Notes: a model not told the origin generated them from the letters alone. Numbered from the stretch's first letter, positions 25,710 through 35,001 are shown. The stretch is 43,063 nt of DNA from Haloimpatiens massiliensis (GCF_900184255.1 NZ_LT854635.1:1-43063); one strand, 5' to 3'. Numbers and translations are program-made.

Positions 25710-26020
25710 GATTAACCCACAAAAAGGTACAATGTGGTGGAATTATGAAATTTCTCCTCCATGACTTGCATAAAAGCTCTGAACAATAAATTTAATTTAA
25801 GAAATTCTAATCTTTTAGCCATATAAAATTATCTAACGCTCACATTCAGCGTCCTGCCTCAGATTCGCTAGCCTGGCGTCCTTGCCAGGCTTACGATAAT
25901 TTTATCTGTCTAAAAGAAGAATTTCTAAAATTAAATTTAAACAGTTCCTTCGCTTCTTATGCAAGTCATTCCAGAGAAATTTCATAATTCAAGTAATATA
26001 ATGCTTTTTGTGGGTTAATC
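25710..26020. repeat. MITE-like palindromic element, family B, copy 1 (with nested insertion)
   Basis: Perfect 17-bp terminal inverted repeats, GATTAACCCACAAAAAG and CTTTTTGTGGGTTAATC, bound an element whose two arms pair over most of their length (for example GACTTGCATAA with TTATGCAAGTC). Compared with copy 2 at 41972 it contains ~140 extra bp in its centre, a second palindromic element. It occupies most of the gap between the IS607 remnant and the second carboxypeptidase gene. Confidence 0.88.
25795..25931. repeat. Nested palindromic insertion (family C) inside family B copy 1
   Basis: The insert is flanked by an 8-bp direct repeat TAAATTTA (25787-25794 and 25932-25939) that is single in the uninterrupted family B copy 2. 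It is itself an inverted repeat, with arms AGAAATTCTAATCTTTTAG and CTAAAAGAAGAATTTCT and then AAAATTATC/GATAATTTT. A higher-GC centre (TCGCTAGCCTGGCG, CTTGCCAGGC) differs from the surroundings. Confidence 0.78.
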
Positions 26021-26097
26021 ATATAAATAGTTATATTACAATTTTAATAAGTAAAAAATATTAAAAAATGGATGAGGAAACTAAAAGTATTTTTCGT

Positions 26098-26844
26098 TTA
26101 GTTCCCAGTAGGTAGCAAATATTCTTCTAAAGTAATATCTGATTCCATAATTTCTTTAGATGCAGGTAACCCAATATATCTTATGTGCCAAGGCTCAAAA
26201 CAATATCCAGTAATATTTTCTCTTCCTTTAGGATAACGGATTATAAAACCGTATTTATAACAGTTTTCTTTAAGCCAAGCATAGGCATTTGTTTGGCTAA
26301 AGCTATCATTTAGATAAAAGCATTCATCAGAAAGTACGTCCATAGCCAATCCTGATTGATGCTCACTAGTTCCAGGTTTAGCTACATATTCGGATGTAGC
26401 TTTGTCCGATGCACGGGTAGTATTTTTACTCTTCTTGTAAAGTTTATCTTGATATTCATAAGTTCTGTAGCCTGACACAGCTAGTAATTCTATGTTATCT
26501 TTTGAAGCAGAAAGGAATAGACTCTCTAGAGCCACGGCAGCGTCTATATCCATTTTTTTCACATTAGGATCTGCATAAGATATAAATTTTACTTTTGGAA
26601 TTACAAGATTTTTTGGAATATATGATTTACTTAATTTATTTTTATCATTTATTAAAAGAATATTTGTTTTTTTGTTTGTTTGAGTACTGTTAACTTTAGT
26701 AGTGATATTGGGATTTGTCTCTTTAACTACAGTACTAGTGTTTTCATTATTTAAATTATTTTCTTTATCTTTTAAATCTGTAAAGGCATTTATTGAACAA
26801 ATTATAGCTAAAACCAAAATCAAAGAACATAGTAATTTTTTCAT
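26098..26844 (-). CDS. VanY-type D-alanyl-D-alanine carboxypeptidase, paralogue 2
   Basis: A 248-residue protein with an N-terminal signal or anchor (residues 4-21), a polar linker, and the VanY domain: SGYRTYEYQ, His162 and Asp169 in SEHQSGLAMDV, Glu217 and His220 in EPWHIRY. It is alike in length and sequence to the protein encoded at 23260, including WLKENCYKYGFIIRYPK in both, so the two come from a duplication. It has a good ribosome site (AAAGGAGA). It acts outside the membrane on peptidoglycan stem peptides. A hydrophobic segment without a clear cleavage site leaves membrane anchoring possible. Confidence 0.93.
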   Translation of the reverse strand: MKKLLCSLILVLAIICSINAFTDLKDKENNLNNENTSTVVKETNPNITTKVNSTQTNKKTNILLINDKNKLSKSYIPKNLVIPKVKFISYADPNVKKMDIDAAVALESLFLSASKDNIELLAVSGYRTYEYQDKLYKKSKNTTRASDKATSEYVAKPGTSEHQSGLAMDVLSDECFYLNDSFSQTNAYAWLKENCYKYGFIIRYPKGRENITGYCFEPWHIRYIGLPASKEIMESDITLEEYLLPTGN

Positions 26845-27242
26845 TAACTTCTCCTTTCATATTTATCAGTCTGTAATCTCTAGTTTTTAATCTGCAAAAA
26901 AATTAGTAATGTAAAATGAAATAAATATAGTTGCAATTGATAAATATCAATAAGTTTAAATATCTACTATTTTTTATTAAGTCTATTTATAAAACCTATA
27001 TATGTAAAGTATATCCTTTTATGTTTTTAATTATAAGCGCGTCCACTTTTAAAAATGACTTAGGATATTAAATTGTAATTTAATTACATTATATTATAAA
27101 TGTTATTTGTAAGTCCATAGGGGCTTTGTGTTAAATAAGAAATCTGATTTTTTAAACAATTAGTTGATAGCACTAGAGTTATTGCTTATAATTTACTTAA
27201 AGTAAGTGTCTGCAACATGTAGACTGATAAAGGGAGATTTGA
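26845..27242. other. AT-rich divergent intergenic region, nothing specific seen
   Basis: These ~400 bp between divergent genes must hold the promoters of the carboxypeptidase and acetyltransferase genes. I see no long palindrome, repeat, or further coding frame, and no promoter pair clear enough to report. Confidence 0.4.
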
Positions 27243-27689
27243 ATGGAGTGGAATATAAAAAATTTTAACCAATTAAGTGTAGAAGATATATATGAGATAT
27301 TACAAATAAGAAATGAAGTTTTTGTTGTAGAACAAAAATGTGCTTATCAGGATTGTGATGGTAAAGATAAACATGCATATCATTTATTCTATAGTCATAA
27401 GGGTAAAATTGTATCTTATTTAAGGATTTTAGAGAAAGGAATATCCTATAAGGAAATTTCTATAGGAAGGGTTTTAACTAAAAAAGAGTACCGGAATAAA
27501 GGTTTAATAAGGAAAGGCATGCTAAAAGCAATAAATTTTATAGAAGAAAATTTAGGAGAGAATTCAATTAGAATTTCAGCTCAGGAATACCTAAAGGATT
27601 TTTATAAAAGTTTAGGTTTTAAAGAAGTTTCTGAGGTTTATTTAGAGGATAATATTCCACATGTAGAGATGTTATACGGTTCTAATTAA
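27243..27689 (+). CDS. GNAT family N-acetyltransferase, ElaA-like
   Basis: A 148-residue GNAT protein. The N-terminus (YEILQIRNEVFVVEQKCAYQ, DCDGKDKHAYHL) is typical of the ElaA group, and the acetyl-CoA loop is RVLTKKEYRNKGLIRKGM (about residues 79-96), a variant of the Q/RxxGxG/A motif with NKGLIR. The acceptor substrate of this group is not established. AAAGGGAGA precedes the ATG. It is a single gene closed by a strong terminator. Confidence 0.9.
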   Translation: MEWNIKNFNQLSVEDIYEILQIRNEVFVVEQKCAYQDCDGKDKHAYHLFYSHKGKIVSYLRILEKGISYKEISIGRVLTKKEYRNKGLIRKGMLKAINFIEENLGENSIRISAQEYLKDFYKSLGFKEVSEVYLEDNIPHVEMLYGSN

Positions 27690-27770
27690 TATAGAATAGG
27701 GCTACTAGTTAAGCTCATTAGTTATATTCCTTATTCTGAATTTATAACTGGTATAAAAAATGTAAGCAAG

Positions 27771-27823
27771 AAAAATAAAAATGTAGATGTGTCTATATAA
27801 GATACATCTACATTTTTATTTTT
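27771..27823. terminator. Strong bidirectional terminator
   Basis: A perfect 20-bp stem (27771-27790 with 27804-27823, AAAAATAAAAATG... with ...CATTTTTATTTTT) with a 13-nt loop and T runs on both strands. It ends the acetyltransferase transcript and lies 100 bp past the end of the leftward glycosyltransferase gene. Confidence 0.9.
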
Positions 27824-27926
27824 AGTGTACATGGAAGATACATAATTTAAGCCATAATTGGAAAGAGAGCATATACTGCTGTAACATTAAAAACATACTT
27901 ATGATGAATTTTACTATTTAGTACAC

Positions 27927-29321
27927 TTAAAAAAACTGTCGTGCTTTATGTATAGTAGTACTCTGATAATTATTACTTACATCAAGTTTTTCTATAAAAG
28001 TAGTTATACATAGTGAACATAAAAATAGTATAGGAAAATTGTATCGTTGTTGTCCTTCAAAAACAAAAGCTATTAGTATAAAGAATGCGATATTAAAAAA
28101 TGGTATAGAAGTTACATAATCAATTTTAGTTTCTTTTTTAAATAAACCAACTAATATTCTTTTTATATTATATATAACGAAAATAAAACCAAAGAAATTT
28201 AGTATATAAACATATCCGTTGAAAATAGTATTAATAAAGTTAGTTTTTAAAAAAGTTGAGTATTTTGTTGCTTCATTACTAGCCATTGTCCATTGATATA
28301 TGTCTCCTGCACCGTGGAAAAAGGTGTTACGCAATCTAATTAAGCCTAGCTGGCAAAATCTAAGGGGATGATTCCATATCCATTTTTTTGCTTCTTTTTT
28401 AAATAAATTATCTAAGGAGGGACTTAACATAATCTGATCTACCTCATTTTGAGATTTATCTCTATACTTAAAATTATGTTCATAAAATTCTCTTTTTAAA
28501 CTTTCAGATACGTATATGTTTGCAACAGGCATCCAAGCACCAGTTTTATTATTGCTGTTATTATTAATAAATAATACATATCCACCATTGTGAGACACAG
28601 GAATTATCAAATTGAATTTTTTGTAGTTTCTATAAGTCCAAGGAGCCACTACTATAAACATGAGTACAGTAGTAATAGAAAATAATTTAAAAGTTTCTTT
28701 CCTATTTTTACTTTTTAACCAATGAATTATTGAGATTATTATGGTATACATTAAAAAGAAGGGTTTAGTTAAGGCAGCAAGCCCTATAAAAATTCCCATA
28801 GTTATGTATCGGAGAGTAGCATTAAAATTACATAGTTGTAGGTAAATTATTACTGCTAGTAAAAATGTTATTAGTATCTCTGAGCCTAAAACATTATTAT
28901 AGGCAATATAGTTTGGAATAAAAGTTATTATTGTATATGCTATATGTACTGAAAGCATATTTTTACACAACTTAAATAGTATAAATAAAATAATTATTAG
29001 AGTTACAGATGATAGTAAAACATTTAATATTTTACCTAAGAATATATTATTAGATCCCATTAGTTTATAAAAATAGCCTAGGGTATATGGATAGCCCATT
29101 GCTTGAAAAGCAGTAGGTTTTCCTAAATAGGAATGACCATTACCTGTAAAAATATTGGTAGCTATAATTTGATACTTTTTAAAATCTGAAACAGGATTGC
29201 AAGGTACATTTAATATAAAAGAAATACGAGTTAATATTCCTATAATAGTTATAAAAAATAGATATATTTTATCTAATTTATTAAGTTGAAATTTTTTATG
29301 TCTAGCAAATAGTGTTTTCAT
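27927..29321 (-). CDS. Membrane glycosyltransferase of the PMT/ArnT (GT39-like) type
   Basis: A 464-residue polytopic protein with about ten membrane segments. The first extracytoplasmic loop carries an acidic residue in the PVSDFKKYQIIATNIF context, as expected for GT-C enzymes that use a lipid-linked sugar donor, followed by GYPYTLGYFYKLMG. The C-terminal end lies near the membrane. It probably moves a sugar from a polyprenyl carrier onto a wall polymer, lipid or protein; the acceptor is unknown. It is a single leftward gene with its own promoter and a terminator-like hairpin in its leader. Confidence 0.82.
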   Translation of the reverse strand: MKTLFARHKKFQLNKLDKIYLFFITIIGILTRISFILNVPCNPVSDFKKYQIIATNIFTGNGHSYLGKPTAFQAMGYPYTLGYFYKLMGSNNIFLGKILNVLLSSVTLIIILFILFKLCKNMLSVHIAYTIITFIPNYIAYNNVLGSEILITFLLAVIIYLQLCNFNATLRYITMGIFIGLAALTKPFFLMYTIIISIIHWLKSKNRKETFKLFSITTVLMFIVVAPWTYRNYKKFNLIIPVSHNGGYVLFINNNSNNKTGAWMPVANIYVSESLKREFYEHNFKYRDKSQNEVDQIMLSPSLDNLFKKEAKKWIWNHPLRFCQLGLIRLRNTFFHGAGDIYQWTMASNEATKYSTFLKTNFINTIFNGYVYILNFFGFIFVIYNIKRILVGLFKKETKIDYVTSIPFFNIAFFILIAFVFEGQQRYNFPILFLCSLCITTFIEKLDVSNNYQSTTIHKARQFF

Positions 29322-29370
29322 AGTTATCTCCCTAAAATTTATATTTAATAGCTATAACGTTACCGTTAAT

Positions 29371-29392
29371 AAAAAAGGGACACGTATCCCTT
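29371..29392 (-). terminator. Terminator-like hairpin in the leader of the glycosyltransferase gene
   Basis: On the minus strand AAGGGATACGTGTCCCTT forms a stem followed directly by TTTTATT. It lies ~15-20 nt after the predicted transcription start and ~50 nt before the start codon, a place where it could attenuate expression. Confidence 0.6.
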
Positions 29393-29413
29393 AAATAATA
29401 TTTAATCGTTACA

Positions 29414-29442
29414 ATTATAACATCACGAACTATTTTGTACAA
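29414..29442 (-). promoter_or_regulatory. Predicted promoter of the glycosyltransferase gene
   Basis: On the minus strand TTGTAC (29442-29437), a 17-bp spacer and TATAAT (29419-29414) make a near-consensus sigma-A promoter. Confidence 0.75.
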
Positions 29443-29657
29443 TTCAACCATTTGGAACAAGATAGTTAAAATATTAAGCAAAATACAATAAAGTTAATTA
29501 GTTATAAAGTTAAGAGTTTAGAAGAAAAATATATGTAAAATTTAAATTTTATAGTTGTTCAGGGTATAGATGGCTTGATAACGGTTTCTAAAAAGCATAA
29601 ACTATAAATTGTTAAAAGATAGATTGGAGTATATACAAAATCTTAGGGGGGAAAACT

Positions 29658-30899
29658 ATGAATAAGATTGCATTTCTAGGTGGATTACTAATAGATGGTA
29701 CTGGAAACGAACCTATAGAAAATTCATTAGTAATTGTTGAGGACAAAAAAATTCAGTATGCTGGGGTCATGATGGACATCGGTGATGATTTAGAAAAAAT
29801 GGATATTACGGGAAAGACTATAATGCCTGGGTTAATTGACACTCACCTTCATTTTAGTGGAAATAGAACTGATGATGATACAGAGTGGGTGCTTGAGCCT
29901 GTTATACAAAAGACAATTGTGGCAGTGGCGCAAGCTCGTGAAGCCCTTGAACATGGATTAACATCTGTAGGTGAAATTTCTCGTTCAGGAATACATATTC
30001 GTAACATGATTGAAGAGGGGGTTATAGAAGGACCTCGTGTGGTTACGTCTGGACTTGGTTTTTGTAGAACAGCAGGACATGGAGATTCTCATAAGTTACC
30101 ATTAGAATATAATAATGATTCACATCCATGGGCTGAACGTGTAGATGGACCTTGGGATCTTAGAAAGGCAGTGAGAAGAAGAATTCGTGAAAATCCTGAT
30201 GCCATTAAGATATGGTCTACTGGTGGGGGGATTTGGAGACATGATGCAAAGGCTGATTCCCATTATTGCATGGAAGAAATTCAAGCAGTAGTTGATGAGT
30301 GTAATATGGTAGGATTACCTGTGTGGTCTCATGCTGAAGGTTATGAGGGAGCACTTAATTCTTGCAAAGCAGGGGTTGCTGCAATAATTCATGGACAGGA
30401 ATTAAATGATGAGTGCCTTGAAATAATGAAAGAAAAAGATATAACTTTTTGTCCAACGCTGCAATTCTTTTATGAATGGTTTACTGTGTATGAACCACCG
30501 TATAGACCAGTTCATGATAATTATCCAGGTAAAACCACTGCTGAAAAAGAGCTGAACCGTATAATAGATAATTTACAGAAAGCAAATAAAAAGGGAATTA
30601 GAATTACCGTCGGATCTGACTCTTTCTGCAGCAGCTTGACTCCTTATGGTAAATATGCTATTACAGAGATGTATACACTTAATAAAGCAGGATTGACAGA
30701 GATGGAGACAATTATGGCAGCTACTAAGAATGGAGCTGAAATGCTTAGGATAAATGATATTACAGGTACTTTAGAAAAGGGTAAATTCGCGGACTTTTTA
30801 GTAATTAATGGCAATCCACTAGAGGACATTCATAATGTAGCTACTGATAAAATGGAAGTCATAATGAAAGAAGGTAAATTTGTTAAGAGAAAGGAATGA
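29658..30899 (+). CDS. Amidohydrolase superfamily protein (imidazolonepropionase/prolidase-like)
   Basis: A 413-residue cytosolic amidohydrolase. The metal-binding set is readable: His63 and His65 in LIDTHLHFSG, Lys184 in DAIKIWSTGGG (probable carbamylated bridge), His225 in VWSHAEGYEG, His245 in IIHGQEL and Asp321 in TVGSDSF. This group includes imidazolonepropionase-like enzymes and dipeptidases; the exact substrate cannot be told. The ATG follows an unusually strong TTAGGGGGGAAAA site. A sugar-type oxidoreductase gene begins 4 nt after its stop, so the two are one operon and may act in the same pathway. Confidence 0.9.
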   Translation: MNKIAFLGGLLIDGTGNEPIENSLVIVEDKKIQYAGVMMDIGDDLEKMDITGKTIMPGLIDTHLHFSGNRTDDDTEWVLEPVIQKTIVAVAQAREALEHGLTSVGEISRSGIHIRNMIEEGVIEGPRVVTSGLGFCRTAGHGDSHKLPLEYNNDSHPWAERVDGPWDLRKAVRRRIRENPDAIKIWSTGGGIWRHDAKADSHYCMEEIQAVVDECNMVGLPVWSHAEGYEGALNSCKAGVAAIIHGQELNDECLEIMKEKDITFCPTLQFFYEWFTVYEPPYRPVHDNYPGKTTAEKELNRIIDNLQKANKKGIRITVGSDSFCSSLTPYGKYAITEMYTLNKAGLTEMETIMAATKNGAEMLRINDITGTLEKGKFADFLVINGNPLEDIHNVATDKMEVIMKEGKFVKRKE

Positions 30900-30903
30900 A
30901 AGC

Positions 30904-31905
30904 GTGAATAAAAAAATAAGGTTTGGTATTATAGGTACAAATAACATTACAGAGTGGTTTTTAAATGGAGCATTAAAATTAGAGAATTTTTGTTTGACAG
31001 CAGTTTATTCAAGAAATGAAGAAAAAGGAAGAAATTTTGCTGAAAAATATGGAGTAACTAACGTGTTTACAAATTTAGAGGACATGGCAAAAAGTAACTT
31101 AATAGACGCCGTTTATATTGCATCACCTAATGCGCTTCATAAAGAGCAGAGTGTGCTGTTTTTAAAAAATAAAAAGCATGTATTATGTGAAAAAGCTTTT
31201 GCATCTAACAGCATGGAAGTTGAAGAAATGATAGAAACTGCTAGAGAAAATAATGTACTCTTGATGGAAGCTATGAAAACAACTCATTTCCCTAATTTTA
31301 AAGTTGTTAAGGAAAACCTACATAGAATAGGTAAAGTAAGAAGGTATTTTGGTAACTACTGTCAGTATTCATCCAGGTATGATAAGTATAAAGAGGGTAT
31401 AGTATTAAATGCATTTAATCCTCAGTTGTCTAATGGAGCATTGATGGACATAGGAGTTTATTGTATTCATCCAATGGTAAATCTATTTGGAAAGCCAAAG
31501 GCAATAAAGGCCAATGCCTTAATGTTGGAATCTGGAGTAGATGGTGAGGGCAGTGTACTATTTAAATATGATCATATGGATGCTTTAATTACATATTCAA
31601 AAATTGCTAACTCATATGTGTCGTCAGAAATTCAAGGAGAAAAAGGCAGTATAACAATAGAGACAATTAATAATTTTCAAAAGGTAAAAATACTGCTTAA
31701 AGATGGAGAAGAAGAAGATTTGACGCAGGTTCAAATAAAAGATGACATGTATTATGAAGCACAACATTTTATAAATTTAATAAACGAAAATAAAACTGAA
31801 TCCGATGTTAATTATTACCAGAATTCTAAATGGGTTATGGAAATAATGGATTCTATAAGAAAGGAAATCGGATTGGTCTTTCCATCAGATAAAAAAAATA
31901 AGTAG
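30904..31905 (+). CDS. Gfo/Idh/MocA family oxidoreductase
   Basis: A 333-residue NAD(P)-dependent dehydrogenase. An N-terminal Rossmann fold (RFGIIGTNNITEWFL) is followed by DAVYIASPNALHKEQ and the EKAFA motif (the family's EKP region has Ala in place of Pro), then a C-terminal substrate domain with GALMDIGVYCIHP. The family oxidises or reduces sugars, inositols and related compounds; the substrate is unknown. The GTG at 30904 is chosen because AAAGGAA lies eight bases before it; an upstream ATG would overlap the amidohydrolase by 20 bp. Confidence 0.92.
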   Translation: MNKKIRFGIIGTNNITEWFLNGALKLENFCLTAVYSRNEEKGRNFAEKYGVTNVFTNLEDMAKSNLIDAVYIASPNALHKEQSVLFLKNKKHVLCEKAFASNSMEVEEMIETARENNVLLMEAMKTTHFPNFKVVKENLHRIGKVRRYFGNYCQYSSRYDKYKEGIVLNAFNPQLSNGALMDIGVYCIHPMVNLFGKPKAIKANALMLESGVDGEGSVLFKYDHMDALITYSKIANSYVSSEIQGEKGSITIETINNFQKVKILLKDGEEEDLTQVQIKDDMYYEAQHFINLINENKTESDVNYYQNSKWVMEIMDSIRKEIGLVFPSDKKNK

Positions 31906-31914
31906 TTATTTTTT

Positions 31915-31958
31915 AAAAGCACGTGTATTTTTAATATAAATATATGTGCTTTTATTTT
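31915..31958 (+). terminator. Terminator after the oxidoreductase gene
   Basis: AAAAGCAC (31915-31922) pairs with GTGCTTTT (31946-31953) with further A-T pairing inside, followed by ATTTTA. Confidence 0.85.
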
Positions 31959-32283
31959 AATAAAATTACTCGTTCATTTTTGTTAAAAATATTAAGTAAT
32001 ATAGAAATTTTTCCGAAAATACTGTACAATTCTTATATAGTAGTGAATTTTAGGTTAAAACAGTGAAATACATATGGCTCATTGTAAAACTAATAATTCA
32101 AGAAAGGGTATATTAACCTAAGAAAATAAAGTTTATGGTTTTAGATGTAGGTTTATTGCAGCTGAAACTTAGAAAATATTATTCATAGGATTATGTGTTT
32201 CCATGTACCATTTTGCTACAAGTGGGGAGCATTACGTTAGATAGCTATGAGTAAATTTTAATTTTTATAAGGGGGAAATTTTT
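31959..32283. other. Intergenic region upstream of the beta-galactosidase gene
   Basis: About 325 bp of AT-rich DNA. It should contain the beta-galactosidase promoter; a TATATAGTA around 32034 is a possible -10 but no clear -35 or operator was found. No gene or repeat is seen. Confidence 0.4.
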
Positions 32284-34356
32284 ATGGAAAGATATGAACC
32301 TGTAAGTAAAAAGTGCAATTTTATGTTGCATGGAGCAGATTACAATCCAGAACAGTGGATGCACATTCCGGGCATTTTGAATGAAGACATGAGACTTATG
32401 AAGCTTGCAAATTGTAATGTAGTGTCAATAGGTATGTTCTCTTGGAGCTTCTTGGAACCAGAGGAAGGAAAATTTGAATTTGCATGGCTAGATGAGATTA
32501 TGGATAAGTTGTATAGTAATGGAGTTCATGTAATACTTTCTACTCCAAGTGGGGCTAGGCCAGCATGGATGTCTCAAAAATATCCTGAAGTATTGAGAGT
32601 TAAAGAAAATAGAATTAGAAATCTTCATGGAGAACGTCACAATCATTGTTATACATCCCCAATTTATAGGGAGAAAGTTCGCATAATCAATACGAAGTTA
32701 GCAGAAAGATATAAAAATCATCCTGCACTTATTATGTGGCATGTATCTAATGAATATGAGGGAGAATGTCATTGTGAATTATGCCAACAGGAGTTTAGGC
32801 AATGGCTTAAAGTAAAATATAATGGTGATTTAGATAAGTTAAATAAAACATGGTGGACAGGTTTTTGGAGTCACACATATACTGATTGGTCTCAAATAGA
32901 ATCACCGGCACTACAGGGAGAAATTAATTTACACGGATTAAATTTAGATTGGAGAAGGTTTGTTACATATAAAACCTTAGATTTCTTTAAAACAGAAACT
33001 ATTCCATTGAGAGAAATTACACCAGAAATACCCATAACAACAAATTTTCATGAGTATGTAGATATAGCAAATAGCATAAATTATTGGGAGTTTGCTCCTT
33101 ACTTAGATGTGATTTCGTGGGATAACTACCCTTATTGGCATGGTCAGCGTCCAGAGCCTTTAGAGGCATGTAGAAGAGCGTTTATACATGATATAAATAG
33201 GTCTTTAAAAGGTGGAAAGCCATTCATGATGATGGAGAGCTCTCCTAGTGCAACTAATTGGCAACCAGTAGCTAAATTAAGAAGGCCCGGTATGCATATT
33301 TTAGGTTCAATTCAGGCTATAGCACATGGCTCAGATACTGTTCAATATTTTCAGTGGAGAAAAAGTAGAGGGTCTTCTGAAAAATTTCATGGAGCAGTAG
33401 TTGATCACTGTGGGCATGAAAATACTAGGGTGTTTAAGGAAGTTTCAAAAGTTGGAGAAATATTATCTAAACTTAATTCTGTTGTTGGGACTTCAGTAGA
33501 TTCAGAGGTAGCAGTAATATACGATTGGGAAAATTGCTGGGCAATGGAAGACGCTCAGGGTCCAAGAAAGGAAAAAAAGGATTATTTTGAAACCTGTGTA
33601 AATCACTATAAGGCCTTTTGGCACATGGGAGTGCCTGTAGATGTAGTGAGCATGGATGTAGATTTTTCAAAGTATAAGTTAGTTGTAGCGCCTATGCTGT
33701 ATATGGTTAGAAGGGGTGTGGGTGAAAGAATAGAGGAGTTTGTGAAAAATGGAGGTACTTTTGTAACTACATACTGGAGTGGCATAGTAGATGAAAATGA
33801 TTTATGCTTCCTTGGAGGATTCCCAGGACCACTTAGAAAGGTTACTGGAATTTGGTCTGAAGAAATAGATGCCTTATATGATGGTGAAGTGAATTATGTT
33901 GAGTTTGAAAATAATAATGAATTGGGTATGGCAGGAAAATATGAAGCTAGTATATTTTGCGATTTAATTCATGCAGAAACAGCTAAAGTGCTTGCCAAAT
34001 ATAAAAATGACTTTTATGCGGGAATGTCGGCTGTCACAGAAAACCTTTTCCATAATGGAAAGGCTTATTATATAGCCTTTAGAAGTAATGAGGAGTTTCT
34101 TTTAAACTTCTATGAAAAGATAGCTAAAGATTGTAATTTGAAAAGAGTAATAAATACTGAATTACCATATGGAGTTACCGCGCAAATGCGTACAGATGGA
34201 GAGAATAAGTTTATATTTGTTTCTAACTTTACGCCAGATAAAAAGAGCGTGAATTTAAATGGAATGATATTTAGAGATATGGAGACTGGAAATAAAGTGG
34301 AGAACTCTTTAGAGTTAGACAAATATGGAATAAGAGTATTACAAAAAATTAACTAA
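32284..34356 (+). CDS. GH42 beta-galactosidase
   Basis: A 690-residue glycoside hydrolase family 42 enzyme. The start motif HGADYNPEQW is followed by the TIM barrel with acid/base Glu157 in WHVSNEYEGEC and nucleophile Glu318 in FMMMESSPSATNWQ. Cys122, Cys162, Cys164 and Cys167 match the four-cysteine zinc site of the family. The trimerisation domain (VAVIYDWENCWA) and a C-terminal beta domain follow. No signal peptide is present, so it hydrolyses imported beta-galactosides in the cytosol. It is a single gene with a TAAGGGGG ribosome site; no sugar transporter is adjacent. Confidence 0.95.
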   Translation: MERYEPVSKKCNFMLHGADYNPEQWMHIPGILNEDMRLMKLANCNVVSIGMFSWSFLEPEEGKFEFAWLDEIMDKLYSNGVHVILSTPSGARPAWMSQKYPEVLRVKENRIRNLHGERHNHCYTSPIYREKVRIINTKLAERYKNHPALIMWHVSNEYEGECHCELCQQEFRQWLKVKYNGDLDKLNKTWWTGFWSHTYTDWSQIESPALQGEINLHGLNLDWRRFVTYKTLDFFKTETIPLREITPEIPITTNFHEYVDIANSINYWEFAPYLDVISWDNYPYWHGQRPEPLEACRRAFIHDINRSLKGGKPFMMMESSPSATNWQPVAKLRRPGMHILGSIQAIAHGSDTVQYFQWRKSRGSSEKFHGAVVDHCGHENTRVFKEVSKVGEILSKLNSVVGTSVDSEVAVIYDWENCWAMEDAQGPRKEKKDYFETCVNHYKAFWHMGVPVDVVSMDVDFSKYKLVVAPMLYMVRRGVGERIEEFVKNGGTFVTTYWSGIVDENDLCFLGGFPGPLRKVTGIWSEEIDALYDGEVNYVEFENNNELGMAGKYEASIFCDLIHAETAKVLAKYKNDFYAGMSAVTENLFHNGKAYYIAFRSNEEFLLNFYEKIAKDCNLKRVINTELPYGVTAQMRTDGENKFIFVSNFTPDKKSVNLNGMIFRDMETGNKVENSLELDKYGIRVLQKIN

Positions 34357-34381
34357 CTTAAAGACCGATTTTCATCTCATT

Positions 34382-34540
34382 AGGCACATTCAAATAAATA
34401 ACAAGTCAGTATGCTAGTCTATTTTGCGCCATACTGCGTCAGCAGAACCCACCGATAGTTCTACTAGCGGCGGAACTTGCTTCCTTGTCTGACACAAAAT
34501 ATACCAGCATCTTTGACTTGTTATTTATTTTCATGTACCT
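34382..34540 (+). repeat. MITE-like palindromic element, family A, copy 2
   Basis: Begins AGGCACATTCAAATAAATAA and ends TTATTTATTTTCATGTACCT, 26 bp after the beta-galactosidase stop. It aligns over its whole length with copies 3 and 4 and, reversed, with copy 1. The central stem (CAGAACCCACCG versus CGGCGGAACTTG) has lost several pairs. Confidence 0.88.
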
Positions 34541-34639
34541 TATATGAATTTGAAAAAATATAATGTAATTGAATAATTACCAATTAAATGGATAGAATTC
34601 ATTGTATATAAATGTTTTAAAAGAGGAAGGGAGAGTACA

Positions 34640-34975
34640 ATGAATAAAGTTACATTAATTGGAAGATTAACTAAAGATACGGAGTTAATAGACTTAAATG
34701 AAAGTGATAGGAAAGGCCTTGGATTTACTTTAGCTGTAGATAGGAGACGTAAAAATATAAATGGAGAAAGAGAAGCAGATTTTATTCCAGTTATTTATTT
34801 TACAAAGCATTATGATAGTTTAGTAAAATATTTATTAAAGGGACGATTGATTGCTGTGAGTGGTAGAATTTCTATATATTCAAAAGATCAGCAGGACGGA
34901 ACTAGAAGATATTATACCAGTGTGGTAGCGGATGAGATTAAGTTTCTTGAAAGTAAGAAAGAATCAGCAGTATAA
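34640..34975 (+). CDS. ssb: Single-stranded DNA-binding protein lacking the acidic C-terminal tail
   Basis: A 111-residue OB-fold protein (MNKVTLIGRLTKDTEL, FTLAVDRRRKN, ADFIPVIYF, GRLIAVSGRI, YYTSVVADEIKFLES). It ends just after the OB fold in KKESAV, without the Gly/Pro-rich linker and acidic DDDIPF-type tip that recruits repair and replication proteins in housekeeping SSBs. It is therefore probably an accessory SSB paralogue. GGAAGGGAG precedes the ATG. It is a single gene ended by a perfect hairpin. Confidence 0.93.
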   Translation: MNKVTLIGRLTKDTELIDLNESDRKGLGFTLAVDRRRKNINGEREADFIPVIYFTKHYDSLVKYLLKGRLIAVSGRISIYSKDQQDGTRRYYTSVVADEIKFLESKKESAV

Positions 34976-34976
34976 G

Positions 34977-35001
34977 AAAATTATGACTTTGTCATAATTT
35001 T
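34977..35001 (+). terminator. Hairpin terminator after ssb
   Basis: AAAATTATGAC pairs perfectly with GTCATAATTTT around TTT. The T run is short (four), so strength is uncertain. Confidence 0.65.
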
